Of a stretch of DNA of 64,000 bases, positions 1-12,290 are shown one piece after another; the stretch's first letter is position 1; each line of letters begins with the position of its first letter. The notes below the pieces were generated by a model. It was given only the letters and a program-made list of their open reading frames with translations. It was not told the DNA's origin and searched no databases. The position numbers were made by a program, and so were the translations under genes. Source of the DNA: Thamnaconus septentrionalis (Eukaryota > Chordata > Actinopteri > Tetraodontiformes > Monacanthidae). Location of the stretch: contig CM020513.1 in NCBI GenBank assembly GCA_009823395.1, positions 2,721,501-2,785,500 on the forward strand. The letters are read 5' to 3'.

Positions 1-156
1 CTACCCATCATCCTTTTGGCATGAAATGTTGTTTTTTTTCAGTTTTTGCAGAGCTGTCTTGTGTAACGTCTAGACTTGGAAGTGTCAGCAGATAAAGAGA
101 CAGCCCTCACCCCTCTCCCCTCACCTCACCTCACCTCTCCCCCTCTCCACCGCCAG
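1..156 (+). other. flnc: flnc intron (3' part)
   Basis: Intronic sequence leading into the first visible filamin-C exon. It ends in a C/T-rich tract with repeated CTCACC units and a CAG acceptor at 154-156. No further coding exon was seen in it. Confidence 0.8.
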
Positions 157-408
157 GCGCCAGGCTGTCCGGGGGACACAGCCTCCACGAGACCTCCTCC
201 GTCTTGGTCGAAACCGTCACCAAGACGGCTAAATTGGGCGGCGCCTACAGCTCCTCCTCCTCCGCCTCCTCCACCTCCGCCTCCTCCGCCTCAGTCTCTT
301 CCGCCAAGCTGACATCAGATGCCAGCAAAGTGGTTTGCCGCGGAGCGGGTCTATCCAAAGCCGTGCTCGGACAGAAAAACAATTTTACAGTTGACTGCAG
401 CAAAGCAG
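157..408 (+). CDS. flnc: filamin-C, penultimate coding exon (hinge 2 and start of Ig repeat 24)
   Basis: Filamin-C is a large actin cross-linker of muscle Z-discs and sarcolemma. Its last Ig-like repeat (24) makes the homodimer, and hinge 2 precedes it. Read from phase +2 at 157, the exon begins [20 protein letters not shown] and ends in [14 protein letters not shown], a very close match to vertebrate FLNC between repeat 23 and repeat 24. The acceptor is the CAG at 154-156; it gives a G-A-R-L junction like G-P-R-L in mammals. The donor is GCAG|GTGAGG at 408/409 and leaves phase 1. The hinge is longer and more Ser-rich than I recall for human FLNC: a Ser/Ala/Thr run encoded by TCC/GCC codons at about 247-309. 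The paralogue (flnca or flncb) cannot be decided from this fragment. FLNA and FLNB are less likely because the [11 protein letters not shown] hinge is typical of FLNC. Confidence 0.93.
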
Positions 409-1008
409 GTGAGGAAAAACAAAACACAAAAGCCTAAAACACACACACAAACCATCACGGTCAAACGCTCTTCTGACTCGGAACTAAAGCTCAACTAACA
501 TCGAATTAGCGCGTTAGCAAACAATGGGAAGTGGACACAAGCGACAAAACAAAATTTGCATGTTTGTGCTGGCGTCCTCGTGTCCAAGGCCAGTGTTGTG
601 TTTCCACTGAACACACAACCACCGGTCCTTCCCCTCCGACTGGCTGTTCCTCAGCCACCACCGGCTGCTCCTGAGGGAAATATCTGCCTCTTTAGCGCGC
701 TAATGCTCCGCTGTTTTCTGGAAACACTCACCGCCTTTGTCCATCTCAGACTTTTTTATTGAATCAAGACGCCGCACAAGCTGCCTGCTTTCGTTTAATG
801 AAGTGTGTTTTTTTTTAAGCCTTGAAAGAACGAAAAAAAAAAAAAAAATTCCCAGAAGCACCAACGCTAAAACCCTGAGCTCAGCTGCAGAAACGGCTTA
901 TAATTCTTGGCCAACGCATGCACCAAATCACGGCTTGGACCAGAATTTCATCCAGTAGATAAAATCGATAAAACCTTCAGCTTCGCTCACATTGCGTCCC
1001 CCTTGCAG
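409..1008 (+). other. flnc: flnc last intron
   Basis: A 600-bp intron with a GTGAGG donor at 409 and a CCCCCTTGCAG acceptor ending at 1008. It interrupts a codon after its first base (phase 1) and joins SKAG to TNMLMVG exactly as in the filamin-C protein. A short poly-A run lies near 833-848. No other feature was seen. Confidence 0.9.
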
Positions 1009-1196
1009 GAACCAACATGCTGATGGTGGGCGTGCACGGACCCCACGCCCCCTGCGAGGAGGTGTACGTCAAGCACACGGGCAACAAGCTCTACAACGTC
1101 ACCTACGCCGTCAAGGACAAGGGCAGCTACACCATCATCGTCAAGTGGGGTGACGACAACATCCCCGGCAGCCCTTTCAAAGTGGCGGCGCCCTGA
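1009..1196 (+). CDS. flnc: filamin-C, last coding exon (Ig repeat 24, dimerization domain)
   Basis: The exon encodes 61 residues, then TGA at 1194-1196. The reading starts [11 protein letters not shown] and ends [13 protein letters not shown], the C-terminal end of filamin Ig repeat 24, where the parallel dimer interface lies. The motifs [28 protein letters not shown] and PGSPFKV are the conserved beta-strands of a filamin repeat. It is spliced in phase to the exon ending at 408. The frame is intact and strongly GC-rich at third positions, so the gene appears functional. The rest of the gene (most of about 2,700 residues) lies before the window. Confidence 0.95.
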
Positions 1197-1620
1197 ACTG
1201 AACTGCCCCCCCCCCACTCCAAATACCGCCTCCTCCCTCCCCCCCAGTGCAAGCCCCACTCCCTCCCTCGAACTCCCACTGAAGGTCACACCGCCCGCGA
1301 CCTTCGGCGAGGAAACACCCGCCCCCGAGTGGTCAGAATTTCTCTTGTGCCAAAGTTTGTCGCTCCGACTCCGGAGGTCACAGCCCGAAGTTCAGTCCAA
1401 AGCTGTTTTCTCCGCTCGACTCCCCAGAGTTTGCCGCTCTCTCTGCTTGTGCAGACGCCCGACGGCGCTAAACATTACGAGACGTTTCTATCGTGATATG
1501 CAGTATGCAGCTTTTGTATGTTTTAAAAGGATGAGAGATTTACTTCTGTTTTTTTTTGTTATATTAACCTATTTTTGGTAAGTCTTTGCAAACCTAATAA
1601 TAAAGATTTAACTGCTAAAA
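1197..1620 (+). other. flnc: flnc 3' UTR
   Basis: The sequence follows the filamin-C stop codon up to the polyadenylation signal AATAAA at 1599-1604, with a likely cleavage site some 15-20 bases later. The start of the UTR is C-rich. An open frame running through it (1150-1581) has no recognisable protein and is a shadow. Confidence 0.75.
1599..1604 (+). terminator. flnc: AATAAA polyadenylation signal of flnc
   Basis: Canonical hexamer about 400 bases after the filamin-C stop, followed by a T/G-containing stretch at 1620-1645. No competing canonical hexamer was seen between the stop codon and this point. Confidence 0.75.
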
Positions 1621-1909
1621 CTGTCCTGCTGCGATGGAATGTGTGATTCAGCTTCGGTTCCTTTTTTCTGCCTCGCGAACCATTTGGGATTTCCCCGCCC
1701 CCACTACTCCTCTCCCTCCTCCTCCCGCACCCCCATTCCCCTCCGTCTTCTTTTTTTTTTTTCTGAAAGAAATATCTGATAGCATTTGATCTCACAGTGC
1801 CAGTAATAGATTTGATTTGATTGCTCCCAATATGTTCCACATGGGAGCATCTTATGACAGTGGCCATCTTGCACCCCCACCACTTCACTTTGACAGGAAA
1901 TTGTCCTCC

Positions 1910-1910
<1 letters not shown>

Positions 1911-1993
<83 letters not shown>

Positions 1994-2025
1994 AGCTACT
2001 GCAGCAGCAGCAGCAGCAGCAGCAG
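1911..2025. repeat. compound microsatellite (CAT)n(CAG)n
   Basis: About 83 bases of uninterrupted CAT repeats (1911-1993) run directly into a short CAG tract (1999-2025). In different frames it reads as poly-His, poly-Ser and poly-Met. This is an artefact, not a gene. Confidence 0.97.
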
Positions 2026-2582
2026 CTTCAATCTCCACATCAACGTGTCCAGATGTAATCACAAGGTGGCAGCATAGTCAAGCCCTGCTCCTGCAGTTTA
2101 TGTATCTCCAAAACCATAAGATACTAATATACCATAACCAGAGCTACCCCCCCCCCCCCCCACTCCCTCCCACCCTCACAAGCCAACACCCCCCTACCCC
2201 CACACGTCGCACCCCAGCGAAGATTAACTACCCCGGCCCCTCACGACGCCGGAGCCTCTGGCGGCGGGCGAGCGGCAACTGGAGGCGTCGTCCCGCATTG
2301 TGCAGAGTAATTAATCCTGTTGGATCAGAGACGGAACACAAGCGGTTCTCCGCTGTGGCATCCGCATCATTTGGGGTGTGGGGATTGGAGGGGGGACTGC
2401 ACGGGTGGTGTGTGTGTGTGTGTGTGGTGGTTTGGAGGGCAGACAGACCCTACTGAGGAGCAAATTGCTCCTTTATTTCCTCTACCTGCGTTTTTGGCCA
2501 CCAAAAGTGGTTTCCACGTGTGTGTGTGTGTGTGTGTGTGTCCCTCCCACAGTGACTCAACCATCCCTCCTCATGTGACACA

Positions 2583-2591
2583 CACCACCAC

Positions 2592-2627
<36 letters not shown>
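2583..2627. repeat. (ACC)n(CAG)n microsatellite
   Basis: Four ACC units followed by about eleven CAG units. Confidence 0.9.
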
Positions 2628-2629
<2 letters not shown>

Positions 2630-3031
2630 CCATTCTTCACAGACAGGAGCCTATAATTAGGTGCTAATTTTCTCCGGTTCCTCTGTGACGTGATGCTGGA
2701 GGCCAAGGCAAGATGGAGCAAAGGTGCTGATGAACAGCAGCCATCTGACCATCTGCACCGCCCACACATCACAACATCAGCCTCCGCCTTCCCCAGGATG
2801 GGACGGGACGGGACGGGACAGGTGGAGGCGGGGTTGGGGGTCCGGGCGTCTGTCCACCGCCGTGACGTGTTTATCCGCAGAAGGCTGCCAAGTGAATCAG
2901 CGCCGCGTGGAGAGACACGCAGGCAAGCAGCGAGCGGGCAAGGAGCTGCTGGAGAGGATGGAAGGAAAAAAAAGGGGGGGTAGGGAGGGATGGGTGAGGG
3001 AGGGGAGGGGGCAAGGGCACAGAGTGTGGGA

Positions 3032-3033
<2 letters not shown>

Positions 3034-3065
<32 letters not shown>
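3034..3065. repeat. (GA)n microsatellite
   Basis: Alternating GA over about 32 bases. A second, shorter GA run lies at 3145-3163. Confidence 0.9.
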
Positions 3066-3069
<4 letters not shown>

Positions 3070-3488
3070 TTAGGGGAAGGGAATGGGATTAAAGGAATCC
3101 AGATGGAAGAATGAGAGACAGACAGGCGCACAGACGCAACAGAGGGAGAGAGAGAGAGAGAGATAGAGATGTTAGTGGAGACAGCCTTAAACACACACAG
3201 GCGCAGACACACACGCACGCACGCGCACTGCATCACAAGAAGCTGATCACTCTCAAAGACTCGTGAAAAACGGTTGAAAAACGGAAGAGAAAAACGTGCT
3301 AATGAGATGTAGCCTTCATCATCCCCAAAAACAATCATAGACGTTGTAGCGGTGAAACGGGCCGTGATTGATTAATTCTCCTCTGAAAATTAAAAAAAAA
3401 AAAAAAAAAAAAACAGGGCTGAGAGGGGGGATCACTGGAGGAACTCGTTCTCTCGTCTCTCAAATCTCTCATCCTCAAATCCTCTCCC

Positions 3489-3592
<104 letters not shown>

Positions 3593-4249
3593 TCTGGATT
3601 ATGTTGAGAGTAAAACAGTGTCGCGGCGGAACCCCCCCGGAGCTTTTTGAAGTTGCTGTTCTCGGGAGGAGAGCGAGAAGCTGAGGAGCAGGCAAAAAAA
3701 AAAAAAAAACGACAAAGAAGAAAAAGAAGAAAAAGAGAAAAATCTCATTCTGTAGTTTGGTCCCCGTCTTGCTGACTTCTGCTCTCTGCCCTCTCCCTTC
3801 CCCTCCCCCCCCATCACTCCCCTAGAATTAAATTTTTCCCCACCTTCTCTCCCTCTACATTCCAATCAATGTTGAACCTCTGCGAGATCTCGTCCCACCA
3901 CGCAGGCTCCGCCTCCCTCCACCTCCCCACCCCCCCGCCCAGTCCCTGCAGCCCGCTCGCTTCTTCACCTTTGACCTTTTATCTATTAATGCCGGCGCCA
4001 CCGTCGCTCCCTCGCTCTCTCCCCTATGGCTCACACGCATGGAAAAATCCCTCCAGATTGAGTCACCTGACTCCTTGTTGAAACGGTGGGGAGATAAAGG
4101 GGGGGGCCTGGGGGGTGTTGGGGGTTGGGCAGCAGGAGGAAGAGGAAGAGAAGCGGTCCACTCGCTGTCTGAGCGAGAGAGACAAACAAACAGCAGGGAA
4201 TGAGTGTTTGCACAAACAAATTCTGCCCCCCGTCCATCCCGCCGGATTA

Positions 4250-4317
4250 ATGAATGAATGGATGAATGAATGGATGAATGAATGGATGAATGAATGGATG
4301 AATGAATGGATGAATGG
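4250..4317. repeat. 12-bp minisatellite (ATGAATGAATGG)n
   Basis: Five to six copies of a 12-base unit made of two ATGA and one ATGG tetramers, in near-perfect register. This is a higher-order repeat rather than a simple tetranucleotide. Confidence 0.93.
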
Positions 4318-5136
4318 ACACGCCGGCGAAGGGCGGAGGGAGGCAGGGGACAGATGTGGGAATTCAGCCGCTCCGTCTCCATCCGTCGGGGCCCCCGAGG
4401 GCCCCCGCCATGTAATTGCTTCATGCATAGTTGATACACTGCATAATCAAGCAAACACGGCAGATTCTCCTCTGTTTGTGTCGGAGGCTGCACTTGGATT
4501 TGTTGTTGTGGCCGCCGGTGGGGTTGAGATTGTGAGGGAGGAGGAGGAAAGGGAGGAGGAAGGAGGAGAAGGAGGTAGTGGCGGTCGTGGTGGAGCGCTC
4601 ATTCATATCTAAGTGCTCACCTCCCACCACCTCCTACCAGCAGCAGCAGCAGCAGCACCTCCTCAGGAACGGACCAATGGAAAAGGTGTGTCGTCCTGTG
4701 GTTGAACCAGGTCCTGTCGTTGTGTTTTATTCATATAGAACAAAGATGAAATATTCATGTCGTAGCGTTGTTGCCGAGCTTTTCTCTTCCCGGCTCACTT
4801 ACCTCCTCTCATGTACACAAACCCTCATTACAAATCAGCCGGACTCCAGCCCCCAAAACTGTTTCTGCCGCACTCGCCTCATCACAATCCCCCCGCCCCC
4901 CTGCCTCCATCCGTCCATCCGTCCACATCGGAGCCGCGAGAAAACAATGCAAATTGATGGAGGCGCCTGCTCTGCCGGGCGCCTGTAGATTGTGTTCATG
5001 CGGCATGCAGAACCTGCAGAGCGTGAATTTCCGGGGTCCCACCGCAGACCGCCGACCTCAGCCAGGGAGGAAACCGAACCGAACAGGTTGGAAGGGTTCG
5101 ACCGGCGGCGATGGACCACAGAGGCCAAACACATTT

Positions 5137-5174
5137 AGAAGAAGAAGAAGAAGAAGAAGAAGAAGAAGAAGAAG
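5137..5174. repeat. (GAA)n microsatellite
   Basis: About 38 bases of uninterrupted GAA, followed by GGA units. Confidence 0.95.
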
Positions 5175-5877
5175 GAGGAGGAAAACGAATGTAACCGCTA
5201 ATCTGAGCGAATGGTTGGACGCTATGCTAGAGACAGCATCCTATGAAGCTATGCTTATCAAATCAAAAGGCAAAGAAGAAGCATCAGGTAGCTCAGTGGA
5301 CTTTTTTGGAGCTATACAAGGCAAACCAGAAGTGCAATGCAACACCGTATTTTTTTTTTTTTGGACCAGATTTCTTAGTTTTTGGACTCTTATGTTCTTA
5401 TGTATCTTCATTTTATAATTTTTTTATTTTTTTGATGACATAAAGCCCCAGAACAATGTATATTTTATGAACCTGAACTTTTTTCCTTAAAAATTGCTAA
5501 AAATTTAAATAATAAAAGAAGAAGAAGAAGAAGATGATGAATTTGTTCGTTACACACAAACAGTGATGACAGTGGAATGTGTTTTTGCATGTGAAATCTA
5601 ATTTCTCAGGTCTTCTTCAGAGCCTCTCCTGGATATTAACGTTAAAATGTGTGTTTTAGCCTGAGATAGAATTCTGACCAACCAGAGGAATCACGCGAGC
5701 AGAACATGCAAACTCCACACCTGTCTCTTTGGAATGGAACCCAGGAGGTGACAGACCTTTAGATGAGACTGGAGTAGATTAAAGTTGTGGAAATCAGTTT
5801 TTATCGTAAAATGCGCTGAAATTTTTTACATATAACACCAGCATGATAAAAAAGAAACACTTAAAATTTGAAACTGC

Positions 5878-5889
5878 ACATTACAACCT
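5878..5889. repeat. target-site duplication, left copy
   Basis: ACATTACAACCT, identical to 6268-6279 on the other side of the SINE. Confidence 0.9.
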
Positions 5890-6267
5890 TACGGGCGACA
5901 CGGTGGCGCAGTGGTTAGCGCTGCCGCCTCACAGCAAGAAGGTCGTGGGTTCGATTCGGGGCCGGGCCTGTGACCTTTCTGTGTGGAGTTTGCATGTTCT
6001 CCCCGTGTCTGCGTGGGTTCTCTCCGGGTTCTCCGGCTTCCTCCCACACTCCAAAAACATGCATGTGAGGTCAGTTGAATATTCTAAATTGTCCGTAGGT
6101 GTGCATGTGAGTGTGAATGGTTGTTTGTTTCTATGTGGCCCTGTGATGAACTGGCGACTTGTCCAGGGTGTACCCTGCCTTCGCCCTAAGACAGCTGGGA
6201 TAGGCTCCAGCAGACCCCCGTGACCCTGAATTGGAATAAGCGGGCATAGAAGATGAATGAATGAATG
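5890..6267 (+). mobile_element. V-SINE/DANA-like tRNA-derived SINE, full length
   Basis: A SINE copied by LINE-encoded reverse transcription. The head is tRNA-like, with an A-box TGGCGCAGTGG (5904-5914) and a B-box GGTTCGATTC (5948-5957) for RNA polymerase III. Next comes the central domain shared by V-SINEs (TGTGGAGTTTGCATGTTCTCC and onward, about 5981-6060), then a 3' part and an ATGA tail. The copy is flanked by a perfect 12-bp target-site duplication, ACATTACAACCT, at 5878-5889 and 6268-6279. That sets both ends of the insertion and suggests it is young. An open frame within it (5843-6223) is not a gene. The family name is from memory of fish SINEs; the structure is seen directly. Confidence 0.9.
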
Positions 6268-6279
6268 ACATTACAACCT
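6268..6279. repeat. target-site duplication, right copy
   Basis: ACATTACAACCT, identical to 5878-5889, placed directly after the ATGA tail of the SINE. Confidence 0.9.
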
Positions 6280-7314
6280 GTTGCACCGGCACATGTTGCA
6301 TTTTGCACATTCCCTTCTGAGTTGAGTGTTGTTATGTTTTTTTGGGCGGCAGCATCTCATTGTCGCCAGAAGTTTCCATATATGGACAAGAGGGTGGGAC
6401 TGTGATGGAAGAAATGGGCGGAGCAGGAAGACAGCACGCAAGCTGACACCCAGCCAGCCACCTGGTGGCGTAAGCAGCCACAACACTTTGGACGCTAACT
6501 GCACTGTGCCCCATACAAAGCAGAAGTGAGTAGAACATCGACCAGGAGCTAGCTAGCCTCTTAGGTGTTTCTATATTCTGTATATAAAAGGTGGGCGGAG
6601 TCATGGTGATGTCACCCTGTTCTGAAGCCCAGAGGTTGTTTTCATGGTCAGCGACATCTTGTGTCTCGGGTTTGTTTTTTTTGAAACCAGTTGACTCTAT
6701 ATTTGGACGCGTGGGTGTTGCTGCAAGTGGGCAATAATTGGAGAGTGAGAACAGCCTGTCCCTGGTTGACCAACCCCACCCCCCACTCCGCCCACCAAGG
6801 CAGGCTTCCAGAAGGAGTCCTAGCCAGTTGGCCACCTCAGCTGGCTCCTCTCGATCAATGTCAACAAAACAAAGTCAACGCGTCACAATAACAAGGTTTG
6901 TTATTGTTTTAGCTGTGGAGCAGGTGACAGTGAGGCAGCAGGAGGCAGCGGGAGCTGGTACTCATGATGAAGGACACGCTAACAGTCACTTTGGAAGGGC
7001 TGTCATACGTCTGTGACAGTCACTATGGATTCACTCCTGCTTGTAAAGTGGCTGCACCTTTGCACCGCACAGGCTTGCCGGTGCAGCTCGGCCAACGATC
7101 TCCCATCTCGGGAGTTGTAGCCTTCTTAAGACGTAAGATTCTGGATTTTCCGAACAAGCCGAGACATTTGCCTGCGGAGCGGCCCTGTTTAACATGGGCG
7201 CTACGGAGGCGGGACACTTCTTTCCACCTTTCCACTTTTTTTTTCACTCCTTGGGCTTTTGCGCCGCGAACCTGCTTAAATTCGCATGGATCGCACACAC
7301 ACACTCACACCTGA

Positions 7315-7340
7315 GCACACACACACACACACACACACAA
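7315..7340. repeat. (CA)n microsatellite
   Basis: About 26 bases of CA, following shorter CA runs from 7293. Confidence 0.9.
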
Positions 7341-10300
7341 GAGGCAGCATGCTGCAAAACGCTTTGGCTCCACGAGGTGAATGAGCAGCAACAGCCCCGA
7401 GGCGTGATGAATGATAGGGAGGTAAAAAAGAAAAATCTAGCTTTTAGAGAAGAACGCGGCACCTCCTTTTTGTGGAGCAGCGGGGACGTGTCAGGGGCAA
7501 AGTCCCCCCCACGTGTCCGTCTCTAATTGGAGCACATGCCTCAGCCCTTCCGGACATCCAAGACCCCTGCCATCACCCCACCCCTCCACCCCACCCCGAC
7601 TCCTCCACCGGAGGGGGAGTGTCCTTGAAGTGGCGGTTGGAACGGAGGCCCACGCTGAGGCCAGACTGCAGATTAGAGGCAAATCACAAGATTTTTTTTG
7701 TTTGTCCTCGCCGAGGCGGTGGCGGGACATCCAAGGAGAGCGAGAGAGAGCGAGCGGACGGGCGGGCGGACGGGTGTGGCCCGCGATGATGGAGTGGGTT
7801 TGCGCGCCGCGACAGATGTGTGTTAGCGTGACGGATGCGTTCCGGGTGAGCGGAGCGCGACGGGTCGCCGACACCTGGAGGACCGACATAAGCCCATCGA
7901 GGAGATGCAGCGGCACGTATTTTGTCTCAATCAACGTCCGGTCGACGACGCCACGTGCTCGGGAGGGGGGAAAAAAGGGGAGGAAAAGAAAAGACGAGCA
8001 GAGGAGATAACAAAGTCGTGAGATCGAGTGCGAGCGTTGTACGCTCGATGAGTCGTGAAGCAGGTTAGCGCCGCTACCCTTGGGGTAATTGTTGCCAGAG
8101 CCCCACAACAGGCCGGTACATACAGCCCTGGTGAAATTGCAGGGTGGGGGGTGTGGGGGTGCCGGGGGGTGGGGGGGGGCGTGGGGGGTGTTTTGGGGGG
8201 CCCTGCTATCCTGTAATTTCTCGGCCCATCGAAGCGTGAGGGCTGGAGCTCGGGCAGATTTGATATGGAAGCATAACTTTTTGTCCCCTCCTCCAGCGGC
8301 AGCCAAAGTCATCGCTCTCAATCAGCTTTTTATCCCGCAGACGATGGAGGCCGTCGTCGGGGCTGGACGGGGGAGGCAGGGGGAGGGTTGAGTTAGGGAG
8401 GGGTCAGCGGGCACCCGCCTGCGCCGCTTTTACATTCGGCCGAGCGTGCCGAATTCCCCATGATGGAACATTTCTCGAGTCACAGGCGCAGCACCTGCGT
8501 GGAAGGAAGAGAAAGAGAGAAGGAAAAAAAAAAAAATCCCCCGTTGCATCGGAGGAGCCTCGTGCGCAGGTGGATAAGCAACTTCCGCGGGATGCAAACA
8601 ATCAGCCGAATGTGGAGGGGGGAAAAAAATGGAGGAAGAAAAAAACAGGAAGGGGAAAAAAAAAACGCAAGCCATTCTGCAGCTCCTCGCAGATGGGCCG
8701 CCTGTCTGTCTGCATTACCATAATGGAATTCAGAGCACACTGGCAGAAATTCACTAATTCATCGCAGCATCCGGCCAGGATAAATAATGTCGAGGCCCTC
8801 GAGTGGCGAATGGCAAGACGTGTTTCCAAATATCAGAGCAGGTCGGCTGTTTGCAGCACCAAACAACGACGCCGTTTAATTGTGGAAATCGTGGAAGAAG
8901 TTTGGCGGCCAAGCAGCCAAAACGGTGCTGGTGGTGGTGGTGTTTGGTGGGCGGAGGTGGGGAGGTGGGGCTGCTGGCTCTGATCTGGCTGGCCAACATC
9001 ACACCAGGCGGCGATGACATCGCCGCGGCCGCTGCGACTCTCCCTCTGATTCTCTTTTGAGTCTGACAAGAAGTCGCTCGCTCGCCGTGACGCCGTTTAG
9101 TTGAACCCAACTTTGATTATTACACAGTCGCCCGCCGGGTGGCGCCACCGCAGCCACCATCCCTAATTCCCTCCACCGTTCCAGCCGGGGTGAGCTGCTG
9201 CTGTCTCGCCCGCGAGATGAGAGGAATCGCAATTTAAAAAAAATAAAATAAAGGTGAATCGGTGCGGCCGCTGTCATCTTAGACTCGTCGCGTATGAAAA
9301 TATCACCGAATGCATCAGTGTCGTGCGCAAAAGTCACAAGGTGTGCATAGGATTAAAAAAAAAAATACGCCCACGCTGATGCATGCGGGCGCGGGCGGGC
9401 GCGCGCACGCGCACGCTTGCTCACTCATCATCAAGCAGCGGCTAGAAATGCGTGCGTTGCAGGCACTTTGTCTTCCTGACGCGCCGGCGGCCATGATTGA
9501 TAATGTGTTGCTTACATTACTTTTGAATCTTTAAAGGAGACGGCGCTTTATTGAGATGCATATTACATTATCATGTAGGTTCAGGCCACATTAGTGTCAT
9601 GTAGGCCCGCCCCCTTCCCTCCTGCCCCCTCCTCCGGCATGTGAATTTAATTAAGCGCGCCTTATCTTCAGCGTGTGTCTTCTCCCCCCTTTCTCCTTTT
9701 TCCTTTTTTCCTTTTTATTGATGCAGGCTGCTCACATGCTCGCACGCCCCGGAAACCCAGAGCACCGTCATTAACATTTCTGGTACGTCGGATGTCTCCG
9801 CGCGTCAGCCGTCCGATACAAATAGTGCCGCCATTACTCAAGATAAAGGCGAAGAGATGGCAAGTTTGACTGGTCCAAGCGGCTGGAGGACAAATCCCGC
9901 GACAGAAATCACCGCCGCTTGTCACCGTCGCAGGGAATAAATCACACAATCGTCCCTGCTAAAGCAAACAAGCCTTTTAAAAAATGCATTAAGCCGGTGC
10001 TGAAATGAGTTCCCTGTGTTGAAAGCAACCCCATCAGATTTTGCAGAATCTGATGACTTTTTGAAAATGTTTATTCTTGTAATTAGAATCTCGCTCATCC
10101 ATCTTGATAACCTCCGGGAGAAGACGTTTACAGCCAGAATGATTTGAATCAGGAGGAATGAGGACAGTTTGAAGGACAAAATAGACAGTTTCCCTTTTAA
10201 AAAATGTCATGGGTGGATCCACCATCGGCTCTCAGTGAAGGACATCAGGTGGAGAAGTCAGCCAACAACACACACACTGGTAGTGGAAATCCAGGAAGAG

Positions 10301-12229
10301 GAAGTTGTGCGGGAGGGAACTCACCGGAACTCAATGCCTGGGACTTTGAGTCTGTTTTTATCTTTTTTTTTAGTTTACCTTAAGCAAATATTTGAAATCT
10401 ATCTCACGGCTTCCTCTGCTCCTGTAAGCCACCTACAGGACGGAAGGTTTACAACAGGTAACTTCTGAATTGAATGAAATGCAGCTACTTGTTAGTGAAC
10501 TGATGATGCAGCCACAGCTAGTATTTTTCAGAGAACTTGGCCTTAACTTCTAGAAATGACAATAACTGGAAGGTTGTCGTGATTAGTGAATGACAGGAAC
10601 TCACATGCTGTGAATCAACCACAATAAAATAAATTAAGAAATAATATTAATTGAACTAGGATGCGGTGCAGGTGATTTTCATTGTACTTTCCAATCCAGC
10701 GGAAAAGACAAATTAATCGGGTTGCTGTTGAATTGATGGGGTGGAGGACGGTGGGTGGAGCATGGAGGGTCGATGGGGGCGTGGGAGGGGGTAAAGTCTG
10801 TGTAACAGGCGAGTGAGTGATGGCTCGACTCTCGGCCTCCAGTCGTGTGTGTGTCTGTTTGTGTGAGTGTTTTCTTTTTTTGAGGGAGAAAAAAAAGGGA
10901 GAGCGGCTGGGGTGTGCCAGCGCTGACGCCGATGCCCATGTGCTCCTGCGTTCGTCTGTTCATGCATTTATGGATTTGCCTCTCTGACGGGGGATGCGTG
11001 GCAGTGGCGGCGGTGGTGGTGGGGTTGGTGGGTGGGGGGGTTGAGTGAGTGGATGAGGGGGATGGGTTGGGGTTGGGGGAGGGGAGGAGGGTGTTGTTGG
11101 TGTGCGTTACAGTTCTGCCTGTTGTGATCCAGTCCCAGCTGTGTCTCATTAACCGCTGTCATTTTAATCCTCTTAGTCAAATCCCATAATTTTTGTCCAT
11201 CAACAACAAACACGAGCAACAGGCCGGCAGCGGCGGCGGCGGGGGGAGGGGTGGTTGTGGTGGAGGGGGGGGGGTGATAGGGGGGGTGAAGTCTGTCGAC
11301 CGGAGTCGCCCCTGCTGCTCTGAAGTCAAACAATCGCAGGGCCTCATTTCAGCCTCTTTCAAAAAAAATAAATAAATAAATAAAAAAATATGAGAAAAAA
11401 AAAGCCTACTCCTGGCTGCTCGGTGTGGAAGTGTGAGGAAGTTAATCTGGTTTTGGACGAAGGCAGAATTCCGAGGAGTTGATTTGAGGATTTGCTGCCG
11501 CCGCCGCCGCCGTCGTTCGCTGCTGTGGATTCTCGTCGCCGCGTTCAATTTTTTTTTTCCTCACCCTCCCCGCGTGGATTTATTTATTTATTTATTTTTG
11601 CTGAAAAAACACGACTGATTCAGTTTCTGTTTCCTCCCGTTCCCCTCCCCTGGCATCCCCTCCACCCCCGCCCCACCAGCCCTCCACTGATGAAAGCTAT
11701 TTTCTCCTCCTCTCCCCACACTGACAGCTGGTCTGCGCTCGTCTCTCCAACCAGCATCACTTCAGCTGCGACCGGCTCTATGTATAGATCGCCGTGACCG
11801 CAGAGGAAGTCTGTTTCTGTGGCCGCCCGGAATTCATGCGCAACGCCGGCCGCCGCCCGGCCCTTTATTTCCAGCCGCAATTACCTCTTCTTTTTTTTTT
11901 TTCTTCTTCTTCTTCTTTTTCTTCTTTTTTTTCCCCTTCCTTCTTCCCCGAGCACAAATGAATCCGATAATGCTGCAGTGCGCAATGCTCTTCGGGGTAC
12001 ATAAATTCCAACATCTCCTCCGTGATGAGAAACTCAACGCCACTGTCCAAATGTCAAGTTGTCCCCCGAGAGGCATTGCAATGTACACACAGCTTGTGGT
12101 TGCTTTTAATTGTGACATTTATGGGATGCGGGGAGAGCAGCGTTTTTTTGCTCCCTGCGCTGCAGCTTTCCAGAGGATTCTTTCTTCTCCTCCCTTTCTC
12201 CCCCCACCCTCCTCTTCATCCTCCTCCTC

Positions 12230-12232
<3 letters not shown>

Positions 12233-12287
<55 letters not shown>

Positions 12288-12290
12288 ACA
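12233..12290. repeat. (CA)n microsatellite
   Basis: About 49 bases of CA, then one CAGA break and a short continuation. Confidence 0.95.

Noticed and set aside
1704..2456. Poly-Met, poly-Ser and poly-His frames
   Set aside because: All are the same CAT/CAG microsatellite read in different frames and strands.
5900..5960. tRNA gene
   Set aside because: The A- and B-boxes belong to the tRNA-derived head of a SINE. The cloverleaf is not maintained and the SINE body follows directly.
7491..8321. 276-codon minus-strand frame
   Set aside because: GC-rich low-complexity sequence with no recognisable domain; a chance frame in stop-poor DNA.
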